Below, piece after piece: positions 44,201 through 45,958 of a stretch of DNA of 64,000 nucleotides. How positions within the stretch are numbered: position 1 is the stretch's first letter; each line of letters starts with the position of its first letter. The position numbers were made by a program, and so were the translations under genes. This DNA comes from Bactericera cockerelli (Eukaryota > Arthropoda > Insecta > Hemiptera > Triozidae), in NCBI GenBank assembly GCA_024516035.1, contig CM044962.1:9443595-9507594 (forward strand). Reading direction: 5' to 3'. The notes beneath the pieces are model-generated. The model saw only the letters and a program-made list of their open reading frames with translations, ran no database searches and had not been told where the DNA came from.

Positions 44201-45958
44201 GGACTTACCATTTAAAATTGACTATTTTTTATTTTTATAATGATGGATCATTCTATTAAGTGAACATTTACAACTATTCCATTTCAAAAAGTATTACTTA
44301 AAATATTAGAAAATTCATAGGAAAAGTGTCTATAAATGACAATTTTGCAAAAGTGGGCGGGGCTCGGGGCGCATCTTCCCGATTTTTTAGAAAAAAATTA
44401 ATGACAGATTTGGAAGTTTCTCGCCAATAGACAACTTTTTTTCACTATTCCATTAAAAAGTAGAAACATCGCTCCACCCTAATGTGCACAGGCACTTGAA
44501 ACAAAAATCCCTGCATAACAAAATCCCAGGCATCCCTACAGTGAGGACTCTGCATACCACCCTAGATTTGCTGATTCTAAGTTGTTGAATTTTTACTGGA
44601 ACCATCTACAAAATGTCTCCCATGAGTGCAATTTTTTTTTGTTTGTTGAAATCTGTTTTGCAGTTTTATTTATCCATTTTGTATGTGAGTTTTATTTTAT
44701 TTGATTACCCAGTTTCTACTAACAACTCTAGTACAGACAAGCTATGTGCAAAACCTATTTTTTACAAAGCCTTATTTTAACCATCTAAAGATATTTCCTT
44801 GAAACAATCAATGTGTAAAATATAACCCTGGGTTGTACCATAACCCTGCATAAGAATGGTAGGGTCCCTTTTTTAAAATATGTTAATGTTACATTTGTTG
44901 AGTACAACATGTTTAATGGAGCTCAACTCATAGAACTTCTTTTTTACACCTCTTAAGTTTTACAATATAATTAATAATTAAGGTTCTGAGGGACCTAAAG
45001 GAAAAAATAAAATACTACGTACCTAAAACATTAAAAAAAAGCTTTTGAATGTTTTTTTTTTTTACGTTTTGTGCACGTGAATCAATCTCCTGAACACATA
45101 AGAAGGTGAAATAGGATGATACCTCATTTTTTCTGAAAATTGCAATGTTAAGCTTGCCGTTTAAACAATACATATACCTGAAACAGTCTCCTGAACATTA
45201 GAATGACATATAAACCTCATTTCAAAAAAAAAAAAAAAAAAAAAAATGCAGTACAAAACTAGTCATCTAAATTAGACAGTCTAGGTACTGTTTCTTTAAC
45301 CTTACAAAACCTAGTTGTTTGTCATTTAATATGAGAGGTAATTTAAACTGGTGTAAATACATTATTCCAAACCTCTCTAGGTCAATTTTGAAATCCTTGT
45401 AGAGAGACTGTAGGATCATTTGGAAGTTTTCCACTAGAATCTCTCCTAAATTATAAAGAATTATTTTGTAACAGCTGGAGTGCACAACATTGGCCAATGC
45501 CCTATAATTTAAAAACAAGTACAAGTTTTTAAACTGTAGGACAAGATTCATCTGGTGGATTTTGTCAGCATATAACTCATATAAAGAGCAGTAAACGCTG
45601 ACACTACAGGCAAAATTAGAGCAATCCATGCACTAGGAGATAAGAAGTGGGGATATCTCAATCTCAACCTTCACTGACCATGTGGTAATGTCATTGGAGG
45701 GAGAAGTCTCAACTCCCCACGTAACCTGAGGCCAAATTCTGCAATCGCTCACTTTCGCCCACCATTCTAGGCGAACATTCCTACCTGGATTTGGTTGACG
45801 CCGTCCAATTGGGAGGCCTGGGTTTGAGACTGGCTGGGCAGAGTAAAATCGGTAAAGTCGAATTCGGAACCCTGGGTATCGCCCCCGATCAAATCGGCTT
45901 CCTCTGTGTCAAGAAATGTCAGCGTTTGAGAGCTCGGTCCGTAGGCGTCCACACTCAT
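882..45958 (-). CDS. UPF1: UPF1 (RENT1) RNA helicase of nonsense-mediated decay, 16 exons, 3' end off window
   Basis: ATP-dependent superfamily 1 RNA helicase that acts in the cytoplasm in nonsense-mediated mRNA decay with UPF2, UPF3 and the kinase SMG1. Joined exons (45785-45958, 40889-41146, 40176-40348, 38945-39157, 33770-33942, 32227-32437, 31473-31681, 30445-30679, 28808-29055, 21686-21910, 13792-14018, 11477-11710, 8306-8561, 6414-6595, 2143-2330, 882-1016) give about 1,110 residues, close to the usual family length. Order: acidic N-terminus with SQ/TQ sites, Cys/His zinc domain, 1B insertion, Walker A GPPGTGKT near residue 471, motif II DESM near 615, GDHCQLGP and [29 protein letters not shown], then a proline-rich and SQ-rich tail. 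All splice sites are AG/GT. Phases agree except between exons N and O, so one small exon is unplaced. Exon copies and mobile elements crowd the introns. The gene looks intact. Family identity is certain; the exact C-terminus is not visible. Confidence 0.96.
1380..2000 (+). repeat. Two copies of a SINE-like repeat with the GGGGGACTATAAACAGGGAG unit
   Basis: Copies at about 1380-1560 and 1850-2000, each with two tandem units of about 40 bp (AGTCTGGCTGGGGGACTATA..AGACCAGCA) followed by CTTGTCA.TTATTAGCCTCC. They flank an inverted hairpin-subfamily-B retroposon (1587-1743). The same family recurs at 20255-20520, 30722-30960, 31715-31870 and 39645-39740. Confidence 0.75.
1587..1743 (-). mobile_element. 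Short retroposon, hairpin subfamily B
   Basis: On the minus strand it starts AAGGGTGGTGCGGAAGAG, followed by AATGCCGTCGGCATT, GCACCGCCCTTGATCAAG, an AT-rich body and an (AAT)n tail. It is the best copy of the B subfamily because the whole 5' stem is present. Related 5'-trimmed copies are at 29468-29592 and 62449-62576. Confidence 0.75.
2009..2070 (-). pseudogene. Decayed copy of part of UPF1 exon O
   Basis: CTCCTGGCTGTTGTTCCCCT and the following GGCCCTGGCT.AGCTTGTT match 2174-2235 inside exon O with several substitutions. It lies in the O-P intron in the same orientation. It has no splice sites of its own that I can see. Confidence 0.8.
2143..2330 (-). CDS. UPF1: UPF1 exon O (Gly/Asn/Arg and SQ-rich tail)
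   Basis: Encodes [32 protein letters not shown] and SQ-rich [20 protein letters not shown], matching the conserved GRGGRQ..RF and SQ part of UPF1. Acceptor ATCATCAG, donor CTCAG|GTGAGT, phase 1 in, phase 0 out. A decayed copy of part of it lies at 2009-2070. Confidence 0.9.
2463..5880 (-). mobile_element. LINE (CR1/Jockey group) with intact-looking ORF2 and poly(A) tail
   Basis: A minus-strand non-LTR retrotransposon inserted in the UPF1 N-O intron. The coding part is 2884-5880, the 3' UTR is 2498-2883, and the tail is a 35-base A run (T run at 2463-2497). No ORF1 is visible upstream, so it is probably 5'-truncated or its start lies in the AT-rich 5881-6080. Confidence 0.85.
2884..5751 (-). 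CDS. LINE ORF2: endonuclease and reverse transcriptase
   Basis: An uninterrupted frame of about 955 codons from the first ATG at 5751 (the frame is open to 5880). The N-terminal exonuclease-endonuclease-phosphatase domain shows YQNANSI, TETWL, RGGGLL, IIGDFN and DRHHPPL. The RT domain shows [61 protein letters not shown] and the catalytic LYADD. It nicks target DNA and reverse-transcribes the element RNA at the site. The frame and catalytic residues look intact, so this copy is young or recently active. H in the DRHH endonuclease site replaces the more usual SDH order; the same HPPL occurs in the second LINE here. Clade within CR1/Jockey is uncertain. Confidence 0.88.
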   Translation of the reverse strand: MISTTKAIRIFYQNANSIKRKHANFFYNTYSEDYDIIIITETWLSEDIGNNELFDNKRYDIYRQDRDPSTCKKRGGGLLFSCKRDYKATPLRNLNICTRENEIMWVKCQIYGQELLFCICYFPPPVSNETVKSFVSNICSDTNLLGKNIMIIGDFNIPEFDDNTSINGNTQVYEIHKLMNTLNLESFNKIKNSNSRTLDLCLTNISKQFSIRRKKTNVNIEKADEGLVKADRHHPPLVINVELQNARNNISNSKNTDIGENNKFNFTNANFTLINTVLAKIQWSDVINLDSKDCNQNLDQFYQKIFEILEQHDPKYKNTHTKYKYPIWWTHDTKMKFKSKERLRKQKNKSTNQQNKYKQLRKLCKSQIKINYQNYVQKMSQNIKKDSSQFWKFYKNRKALSNKKSVQHEGKDLVDPKIIANTFAQHFLKSHNNNTIDPESTASLSPEQIYSNTHLHIEYFTKDDIKKAVQEIPVKKSPGTDGLPPILFKKCLDTLLNPLTNLINQSLREAVYPDKLKESIIKPIPKKGNNVEINNHRPISTLNTLAKIYECALYNKISNFIFSNVSPNQHGFVKQKSTLSNLTEFCDYVARVISEKAQVDVIYSDISKCFDSISHAAIIHKLQSIGFSTPLVQLMKSYLCQRKNQVLFENHVSKPFYPPSGVGQGSKLSSLLFILTFDDIRKHIKNSQFQLYADDLKIYKKITSYNDCILLQEDLNSSQKWLASVGLHFHPNKCFKMTLTTKKNTIQNPYEVNKTPLQNVETFTDLGVTFSSNLNWDAHIDKTIGAANRRLGMVIRCCTPISDIDTITLLYKSIVRSKLEYCSALWTPQTKTQIMKLEKVQANFVRYLFQKVNGFYPKYPSNISYKLLIEHLVIDSIESRFRDNQIKFLKNLLTNKINSIYLTSKIDIKVPNPRLRTDPTTLFSVHPNLLKSPIIAAMNVYNNIENKPDLFYPYE
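6244..6360 (-). pseudogene. Fragment of a transposon protein (ALPKLP..EVHQAV type)
   Basis: A 38-codon frame starting ATG at 6360 reads [20 protein letters not shown]. The LPxLPxxxxEVHxA signature resembles the region before the catalytic domain of arthropod MULE-type, FLYWCH-linked transposases. It ends at a stop and nothing homologous follows. It lies just upstream of UPF1 exon N on the intron side. Confidence 0.35.
6414..6595 (-). CDS. UPF1: UPF1 exon N (proline-rich tail)
   Basis: Encodes [19 protein letters not shown] followed by a proline/methionine-rich stretch ([20 protein letters not shown]), equivalent to the Pro-rich segment after the UPF1 helicase core. Phase 1 in, phase 0 out (AAG|GTAATC). 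Phase 0 does not match the phase 1 entry of exon O, so a small exon between 2331 and 6413 is missing from this model. Confidence 0.88.
6829..7450. repeat. Tandem repeat, ~68-bp unit, about 9 copies
   Basis: Units read TATAAGAGAAACCTCGATAT..AGGTCAAACTTAGCTCTG..GACTATAAGGGAAAAGAACC. Copies alternate between CTCTT and CTGTT endings. Each unit contains CTCGATATTAGAG, a near-palindrome. The last units decay into ATATCCAGGTTTGACTGTAT. Located in the UPF1 M-N intron. Confidence 0.9.
7638..7820 (+). mobile_element. 5S-rRNA-headed SINE, diverged copy
   Basis: TCACCGATGTCAAGCAACTT and CCAGCGAGGTCAAGACTT match the 5S-derived SINE at 55938, followed by the shared body (GGCATTCCGGCCCAACCCAG..GTGAGGTTAATATGGGTAGC..GGAGGGTAACAGCCCCGTCG). 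The tail is AAATTAAAAGAAAA. Confidence 0.75.
7925..8300. repeat. Tandem repeat, ~70-bp unit, about 5 copies
   Basis: Units contain CCTAATGGACCAG, TTTGACCCAAAA and TAAAATTTGGGACCCGTTCT followed by CTCATAAGGCGAGGAGGA. The array ends at the donor of UPF1 exon M: its last unit runs GGGCCCCGTTCACTCACCCGG into the exon. The repeat is therefore intron sequence touching the splice donor. Confidence 0.85.
8306..8561 (-). CDS. UPF1: UPF1 exon M (end of helicase core), source of 131-bp repeats
   Basis: Encodes [58 protein letters not shown] and the start of the variable tail. The acceptor is TCCTCAG|CAACCCC. The first part of the exon and its acceptor are present in four more copies upstream on the coding strand (8638-9152). 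Only this copy has the donor (CCGG|GTGAGT). Confidence 0.94.
8570..8640. repeat. AGAAT/TTCTA pentamer microsatellite upstream of exon M
   Basis: Runs of AATAG/AAAAGAATGG units fill the space between genuine exon M and its first copy. On the coding strand it reads (TTCTA)n, pyrimidine-rich sequence just upstream of an acceptor. The same pentamer separates the exon L pieces at 11725-12040. Confidence 0.85.
8638..9163 (-). repeat. Four copies of the UPF1 exon M head with acceptor, 131-bp spacing
   Basis: Copies begin (acceptor side) at 8759, 8890, 9021 and 9152, exactly 131 bp apart. Each has TCCTCAG|CAACCCCTCTGG and then the first 90-120 bases of exon M. They are joined by stretches of TTCTA pentamer (AGAAT on the plus strand). 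The first copy carries the most exon sequence. It is 198 bases from the genuine acceptor, and the frame between them is open. Confidence 0.93.
9283..9457 (-). mobile_element. Short retroposon, hairpin subfamily A, inverted copy
   Basis: On the minus strand it starts AAGGGTTGGGTGGAAGAG with ATTGCCACAGGCAAT, has (GTTT)n and the CCTAATAAAGC signal, and ends in a short TAATAATAAT tail. It is the same subtype as 655-871. Confidence 0.8.
9930..10113 (+). mobile_element. Short retroposon, hairpin subfamily A, 5'-trimmed
   Basis: Starts inside the hairpin (GATTGCCATAGGCAAT), continues AACCCCGCCCTTTAGTTAGG, has AATAAA near 10084 and ends in an (AAT)n tail. Confidence 0.75.
10371..11476 (-). repeat. 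Minisatellite of UPF1 exon L tail plus donor, ~26 copies
   Basis: Unit of about 47 bp. On the minus strand it is CAACCCCAAGGTGCTGTCC AAG|GTGAGTCC AGCTTGATATACACTTG: the last 21 bases of exon L (codons NPKVLSK), the donor, then intron sequence. About 26 units are present; some 20 retain the GGTGAGT donor and six lack it through recombination at the repeated CCAAGGTG. A few carry AACC or one-base variants. The array is contiguous with the genuine donor at 11476. Confidence 0.96.
11477..11710 (-). CDS. UPF1: UPF1 exon L (motifs V and VI), source of a 47-bp minisatellite
   Basis: Seventy-eight residues in phase 0 both ways: [60 protein letters not shown] and GNPKVLSK. It carries the arginine finger region (LTRAK). 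Its last 21 bases plus the donor are repeated about 26 times immediately downstream, and its first 40 bases plus an acceptor recur at 12042-12081. Confidence 0.95.
11720..12040. repeat. AGAAT pentamer microsatellite upstream of exon L
   Basis: About 60 imperfect AATAG units with internal higher-order repeats (GGACTAG, AATAAG). On the coding strand it is (TTCTA)n leading into the exon L acceptor, between genuine exon L and its partial copy. Confidence 0.93.
12042..12081 (-). pseudogene. Copy of UPF1 exon L head with its own acceptor
   Basis: Reads TCTCGCAG|GCGCAGCACATGC and then TACCAGGGCTCGCTGCC, which matches the first 40 bases of exon L with few changes ([14 protein letters not shown]). 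It lacks the rest of the exon and a donor. Confidence 0.9.
12117..12486 (+). mobile_element. Short retroposon, hairpin subfamily A, interrupted
   Basis: Head AAGGGTTGGGTGGAAGAG with a mutated hairpin (ATTCCCATAGGCAAT) at 12117-12165, then about 180 bp of foreign AT-rich sequence, then the family body (GTTAGGACATATGTTTTTAT) from 12341 to AATAAAG and an (AAT)n tail. Confidence 0.65.
13180..13365. repeat. Tandem repeat, ~28-bp unit, 7 copies
   Basis: Units read TCATATCACAGTCAAAAGAC or TT followed by TGGTTAAG. The block starts from a SINE body end (CACTTTCAACTGCATGATCATATCAC), so it probably grew from the SINE tail. Confidence 0.85.
13441..13745 (-). mobile_element. tRNA-derived SINE (family 3), inverted full copy
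   Basis: The minus strand carries A box CTCAGTGGTTAAGCACGCGC, B box GGGTTCGAACCCC and then the body AATTTGTATTCA..GTGTTGACCCAGCACC..TGGGAAGTATTGTGTCACTT..GAGTGTTTCACAG tail. It matches the plus-strand copy at 30073-30384 over its whole length. It abuts UPF1 exon K. Confidence 0.85.
13792..14018 (-). CDS. UPF1: UPF1 exon K (RecA domain 2)
   Basis: Encodes [40 protein letters not shown] and [14 protein letters not shown]. Phase 1 in, phase 0 out. The acceptor tract is a run of ten C on the coding strand (CCTCCCCCCCCCCAG). A 194-bp Helitron ends 75 bases upstream. Confidence 0.95.
14093..14286 (-). mobile_element. Non-autonomous Helitron, 194 bp
   Basis: On the minus strand it starts TCTTAATATATAAATG after an A and ends GGCCCGCTAG before a T, the A|TC...CTAG|T arrangement of Helitrons. 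It contains CACTGACTGATCA and one unit of the same 146-bp sequence that is tandemly amplified in the Helitron at 36981-38847. Located in the UPF1 J-K intron just before exon K. Confidence 0.85.
14287..14860. other. Intronic AT-rich stretch without recognisable gene
   Basis: No coding frame, splice-like structure or repeat that I recognise. The right part may belong to the 5' UTR of the LINE that starts before 14945. Confidence 0.5.
14945..16357 (+). pseudogene. LINE ORF1: FLYWCH-type zinc finger plus SGNH/esterase-like domain
   Basis: Starts ATGGAGATTCGTGTT at 14945. The first frame stops at 15051-15053 (TTATAA) and the next frame continues with [15 protein letters not shown] and LQHNH, the C..C..H.H pattern of FLYWCH fingers. 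A low-complexity Ser/Thr/Asn linker follows. Next comes [16 protein letters not shown], the block I GDSH-like motif of SGNH hydrolases. After a second frameshift between about 15715 and 15770, the frame resumes with [14 protein letters not shown] and the terminal [11 protein letters not shown], a block V-like His. Esterase-like ORF1 proteins are known from CR1-group LINEs. The FLYWCH assignment is from pattern only. Confidence 0.75.
16354..19280 (+). pseudogene. LINE ORF2: endonuclease and reverse transcriptase, one frameshift
   Basis: The endonuclease frame (16354-17160) overlaps the ORF1 stop (TTTGATTAC) and has no ATG ahead of the domain. It shows [35 protein letters not shown] and DAYHPPL. 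It stops at 17158-17160 and the RT frame (17154-19280, 708 codons) takes over by a one-base shift. RT motifs: [76 protein letters not shown]. Apart from the shift the frame is intact. Confidence 0.85.
20255..20520 (+). repeat. SINE-like repeat with three GACTATAAACAGGGAG units
   Basis: Three to four tandem units of the 40-bp element, then CATTGGTTTGGTTCTGGGGG, CCTCCTTGTAAAAGACAGTGG and a terminal palindrome-like ACCATCGTTCACGATGACGC. It ends exactly where the copied exon J donor begins (20521). Confidence 0.75.
20521..21640 (-). repeat. Four partial copies of UPF1 exon J tail with donor
   Basis: Copies at 20521-20653, 20891-21023, 21472-21508 and 21578-21640. The two long ones hold the last 127 or so bases of exon J plus GTGAGT, and both are followed by the same about 230-bp intron-like stretch (GACACAATACTTCCTCGTGA..CTCCAAAACGACTGAACCG), so that pair is a tandem duplication of about 370 bp. 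The short ones hold 30-55 bases of exon plus donor. None has an acceptor. Confidence 0.93.
21686..21910 (-). CDS. UPF1: UPF1 exon J (motifs III and IV), source of nearby copies
   Basis: Encodes [45 protein letters not shown] and [12 protein letters not shown]. Phase 1 at both ends; donor GCTG|GTGAGT. Its last 130 or so bases together with the donor recur four times in the downstream intron (20521-21640). Only this copy carries the acceptor and the first part of the exon, so it is the functional one. Confidence 0.95.
22265..22400 (-). mobile_element. tRNA-derived SINE (family 4) fragment
   Basis: The minus strand reads AAGGCGGCGGACTTGTAACC and GGTGGTTGAAGTCCCGGTTA then AGTTGTGACATCACGAAAGT. 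The same family occurs inverted at 19605-19715 and on the plus strand at 59505-59610. Confidence 0.65.
22512..22712 (+). mobile_element. tRNA-derived SINE (family 2)
   Basis: AGCCAGTAGTCAAGTGGTTA, CGTGCTGGTCTGGTAATCC and TCGAATCCCACCCACTGCA form the tRNA-like head; the body is TTTTGAGTTTGTGACCACAT..GGATTGTTAGATGGTAGAAA and it ends with CACTAAAGAGTATTATTATT. It matches the copy at 60518-60727. Confidence 0.75.
23210..24929 (+). CDS. Nested gene for a 359-residue highly charged protein, two exons
   Basis: Lies inside the UPF1 I-J intron on the opposite strand. Exon 1 (23210-24133) begins [20 protein letters not shown] and ends GCCGAG|GTAAAG; exon 2 (24774-24929) begins after CTTACAG, keeps phase 0 and ends GDDTTTASE followed by TGA. 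AATAAA follows at 24932-24937, three bases after the stop. The protein is rich in Arg, Lys, Glu, Asp and Ser. A 34-37-residue block ([27 protein letters not shown]) is repeated two to three times. A calmer segment, [40 protein letters not shown], precedes a Lys/Glu coiled-coil tail in exon 2. Composition suggests a nuclear or RNA-associated protein, but I do not recognise a family. Confidence 0.8.
24400..24610. repeat. Imperfect tandem repeat in the intron of the nested gene, 3-4 copies
   Basis: Units contain CTTAATATGGTGTCATTCAA, AATTCATACACTAAATTCTA and AAGCATGTATGGTACATA, with one shortened unit. Confidence 0.8.
24932..24937 (+). terminator. Polyadenylation signal of the nested charged-protein gene
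   Basis: AATAAA two bases after the TGA stop (24927-24929). Confidence 0.65.
24978..25215 (+). mobile_element. tRNA-headed SINE sharing its body with the 5S SINE
   Basis: Head CAGCCTCCGTGGCGTAATGG..TTTCGACTCCCGGTTGGGGC (A and B box-like) followed by the body AGGCTGGCATTTCCGGCCCT, ACCCAGGCTGGGTGAAGTTA and GCGAATGGAGGGTAAAACC. Inverted copies of the family are at 32665-32893 and 47100-47300. A partial repeat of the body end follows at 25295-25350. Confidence 0.8.
25875..28276. mobile_element. DNA transposon, 2.4 kb, CATGGGCGTAGCCAG inverted ends, 8-bp TSD
   Basis: Terminal inverted repeats CATGGGCGTAGCCAG / CTGGCTACGCCCATG, followed inside by G runs and CCCCCCCCTAGAG. It is flanked by the 8-bp duplication GCTAGAAC (25867-25874 and 28277-28284). 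An 8-bp duplication fits hAT or P-type transposons. The interior is noncoding in all frames as far as I can see, except scattered T and A runs, so this is a non-autonomous copy. It sits in the UPF1 I-J intron. Confidence 0.88.
28330..28480 (-). mobile_element. tRNA-derived SINE (family 1), tail fragment
   Basis: AATAATAATATCGCCTTATT, ATACTGCCCGATGAGGACTA and CCAGCAGTAAGC match the 3' part of the family 1 SINE (full copy at 62568-62776). Confidence 0.65.
28540..28620. repeat. Two near-perfect palindromes GTGTACCACnGGTGGTACAC
   Basis: GTGTACCACGGGTGGTACAC at about 28555 and GTGTACCACCGGTGGTACAC at about 28591, in direct order, each preceded by ACCG. TTAACACTTAAACGACCGGG precedes the first. Such paired palindromes near a TTAA occur at the ends of some piggyBac-type transposons; I did not find the second end. 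Confidence 0.55.
28687..28795 (-). mobile_element. tRNA-derived SINE (family 1), head fragment next to exon I
   Basis: The minus strand reads TGTCCCAGTGGTAGCTCAGT (A box) and GTGGGTTCGAAACCCAGCCG (B box). It stops 13 bases from the exon I donor region. Confidence 0.7.
28808..29055 (-). CDS. UPF1: UPF1 exon I (motif II, with DESM in place of DEST)
   Basis: Encodes [34 protein letters not shown] and the motif II segment [15 protein letters not shown]. The usual UPF1 residue after DES is threonine; here the codon at 28848-28850 is ATG. ACG to ATG would be a single CpG transition. The following VAVILG also differs from the common VPVVLG. The frame is open and both splice sites fit. The donor GTGAGC sits beside a tRNA-derived SINE head. 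Confidence 0.94.
29468..29592 (+). mobile_element. Short retroposon, hairpin subfamily B, 5'-trimmed
   Basis: GAGAATGCCGTAGGCATTAT, then CAGCCCTTGATCAAGTTTTG, AT-rich body and AATAAAACTTGAT. Confidence 0.7.
29710..29812 (-). mobile_element. Body of the 5S/tRNA SINE without head
   Basis: The minus strand gives GTCTGGGTGAGGTTAATGTG, GGTAGCAGGTTTGTGAGCTT, CGAATGGAGGGTAACACCC and GCAGTTGAAAGCGACGTTAA then a poly(A) tail (T run at 29680-29700). Confidence 0.7.
30073..30384 (+). mobile_element. tRNA-derived SINE (family 3), full copy
   Basis: Head CACGAATAGCTCAGTGGTTA, GCACTCGCTTGCCATACGGA and GGTCCCGGGTTCGAACCCCC; body to GTGAAACACTCATCTTAAAA and a poly(A) tail. Shorter relatives are at 33270-33530 and 61065-61520, and a head only at 35440-35510 (minus). 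Confidence 0.88.
30445..30679 (-). CDS. UPF1: UPF1 exon H (Walker A, motif Ia)
   Basis: Begins inside Walker A ([19 protein letters not shown]) and continues with [14 protein letters not shown] and [20 protein letters not shown], the best conserved part of RecA domain 1. Phase 1 in, phase 2 out; donor AT|GTGAGT. Confidence 0.96.
30720..30960 (-). repeat. SINE-like repeat with GACTATAAACAGGGAG units, inverted
   Basis: Minus-strand copy with three tandem units ending at a GGGTGGCGTCATCGTGCACG..ATGG terminus. A second inverted copy is at 31715-31870, close to UPF1 exon G. Confidence 0.75.
31088..31262 (+). mobile_element. tRNA-derived SINE (family 1), plus strand
   Basis: GGTTCGAAACCCAGCCGGGA (B box), body TTGGGATTTTTGCCACATAA, CCGCTGGAATAATGGGACTT, GGGCAGTATAAATAAGACGA and a (TTA)n tail. 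Confidence 0.75.
31473..31681 (-). CDS. UPF1: UPF1 exon G (up to the Q-motif and Walker A)
   Basis: Encodes [20 protein letters not shown] and the nucleotide-gripping region [25 protein letters not shown]. The intron splits the first glycine of the Walker A motif, completed by exon H. Acceptor TCCTTCAG, donor CAAG|GTAA. Confidence 0.95.
32227..32437 (-). CDS. UPF1: UPF1 exon F (1B domain)
   Basis: Encodes [13 protein letters not shown] through [20 protein letters not shown] and the terminal [10 protein letters not shown] are conserved in UPF1; the middle is more divergent, as is usual for the 1B domain. Phase 1 in, phase 2 out. Confidence 0.93.
32665..32895 (-). mobile_element. tRNA-headed SINE with shared body, inverted
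   Basis: Body (GGACGGGGGTTTTACCCTCC..CCTCACCCAGCCTGGGTAGG) precedes the head (CGACCGGGATCGAACTCAGG..GCAGTAGTCACAACCGTTAC) on the plus strand, so the element is inverted. Same family as 24978-25215. Confidence 0.8.
33770..33942 (-). CDS. UPF1: UPF1 exon E ([14 protein letters not shown] segment)
   Basis: Encodes [20 protein letters not shown] and [18 protein letters not shown], nearly identical to conserved UPF1 sequence before the 1B domain. It ends in phase 1 at GAG|GTGATT. The preceding acceptor has a strong pyrimidine tract. Confidence 0.93.
34006..34195 (-). mobile_element. tRNA-derived SINE (family 1), inverted
   Basis: Tail AATAATAATATCATCTTGTT on the left, body CCCATTATTCCAGCAGTAAC, and head CCCGGCTGGGTTTCGAACCC..TTTACCACTGAGCTACCGAG on the right. 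A second, unrelated tRNA-like fragment follows at 34197-34400. Confidence 0.8.
34519..36716. mobile_element. Mariner-like element with ~450-bp inverted repeats, TA target
   Basis: Inverted ends CAGGGTGGACCAAAAAAACG and its complement, flanked by TA (34517-34518, 36717-36718). The repeats extend about 34519-34970 and 36266-36716 with a few mismatches. The interior holds a decayed transposase piece (35218-35430) and a SINE head (35440-35510). TA duplication and transposase remnant point to Tc1/mariner. Confidence 0.87.
35218..35430 (+). pseudogene. Transposase C-terminal remnant (mariner-like)
   Basis: In one frame after a shift it reads [19 protein letters not shown], stop, [22 protein letters not shown]. 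The [11 protein letters not shown] and LV.RI...FD...P.IF..IR pattern is typical of the end of mariner-like transposases. It has frame breaks and a stop. Confidence 0.65.
37070..38010. repeat. 146-bp tandem repeat inside the Helitron
   Basis: Period 146 bp. Units contain CCGCTATTTCTCCGCATTGA, AAAGTTCAAATTTGGTAGGT and TTCCCACTACAACACCTGCC. Diverged units continue to 38400. The single unit in the 194-bp Helitron at 14093 shows the unamplified state. Confidence 0.92.
38410..38820. repeat. Two arrays of 20-21-bp repeats (CCTCAATACACTACGNTCATG)
   Basis: Nine units at 38412-38600 and seven at 38688-38818, separated by one copy of the AAGTCCAAAAATGTTCAAAT sequence that also precedes the first array. 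The last units lead directly into the Helitron 3' hairpin. Confidence 0.92.
38945..39157 (-). CDS. UPF1: UPF1 exon D (linker and start of 1B region)
   Basis: Encodes [27 protein letters not shown] and the conserved [16 protein letters not shown]. Phase 2 in and out; the last arginine codon is split AG|G. The donor GTAATC lies only 98 bases from the 3' end of the Helitron ending at 38847. Confidence 0.94.
39755..39962 (+). mobile_element. Short retroposon, hairpin subfamily A, full copy
   Basis: AAGGGTTGGGTGGAAGAG, ATTGCCATAGGCAAT, AACCCCGCCCTTTAGTTAGG, body, AATAAAG and (AAT)n tail. Both arms of the 5' stem are intact. Confidence 0.85.
40176..40348 (-). CDS. UPF1: UPF1 exon C (second half of zinc domain)
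   Basis: Continues with [18 protein letters not shown] and the conserved [20 protein letters not shown]. The final tryptophan codon is split (TG|G) by a phase 2 intron, and the first base of exon D completes it. This confirms the junction. Confidence 0.94.
40350..40888. other. UPF1 B-C intron, nothing further recognised
   Basis: AT-rich intron sequence, no frame or repeat that I can support. Confidence 0.6.
40889..41146 (-). CDS. UPF1: UPF1 exon B (first half of Cys/His zinc domain)
   Basis: Eighty-six residues in phase 0 on both sides, with acceptor TTCTCCAG and a slightly weak donor AAA|GTTAGT. It holds the UPF2-binding zinc domain: CKYCGIH, then CNICKKWFC, then H residues in [13 protein letters not shown]. 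In known UPF1 this domain contacts UPF2 and restrains helicase activity. Confidence 0.94.
41160..42041. other. UPF1 A-B intron, left part, no gene seen
   Basis: AT-rich. Holds only a SINE head fragment (CCTTTACCACTGAGCTACCG near 41640) and a 17-base C run at 41795-41811. Confidence 0.6.
42050..44481. mobile_element. DNA transposon with ~580-bp inverted repeats and 8-bp TSD (hAT-like)
   Basis: Ends TAGGGTGGAGCGA / CGCTCCACCCTA, flanked by ATGTGCAC (42042-42049, 44482-44489). Inverted arms run about 42050-42630 and 43920-44481 and share TCTATTGGCGAGAAACTTCC, GCGCCCCGAGCCCCGCCCAC and GTACTGTGGTACAC. The 8-bp duplication and TAGGG start fit hAT. A broken coding remnant lies between the arms on the minus strand. 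It is in the first intron of UPF1. Confidence 0.88.
43050..43597 (-). pseudogene. Remnant of a transposon-encoded protein
   Basis: The upstream part (43310-43597) reads [49 protein letters not shown] and stops at TAG. The next part contains EVPVTEPP, then after a one-base shift [53 protein letters not shown]. The PCHTQ.V.R.IKLVT.AS..V.G.E.RDG pattern recurs in uncharacterised arthropod proteins that I associate with mobile elements. It has an in-frame stop and a frameshift. Confidence 0.65.
44490..45784. other. UPF1 first intron, right part, no gene seen
   Basis: AT-rich with an A run at 45223-45246. A frame of 120 codons at 45267-45629 (minus) has no ATG-supported homology and I do not accept it as a gene. 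Confidence 0.55.
45785..45958 (-). CDS. UPF1: UPF1 exon A (start codon, acidic N-terminus)
   Basis: Starts with ATG at 45958 ([13 protein letters not shown]) and encodes 58 residues, ending in phase 0 at the donor CAG|GTAGG. The segment is acidic and rich in SQ and TQ dipeptides (SQSQTQASQ), the kind of site SMG1 phosphorylates in UPF1 N-termini. The TLTFLDTEE stretch matches the conserved UPF1 start. Sequence upstream to about 46060 is the likely 5' UTR and promoter; I see no clear TATA box. Confidence 0.93.

Noticed and set aside
45267..45629. A 120-codon minus-strand frame in UPF1 intron 1
   Set aside because: No recognisable domain, AT-rich, no flanking splice or polyadenylation signals that support it.
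882..45958. UPF1 as a pseudogene because of the many exon copies and insertions
   Set aside because: All sixteen exons have intact frames, consensus splice sites and consistent phases with one gap. The copies are confined to introns.
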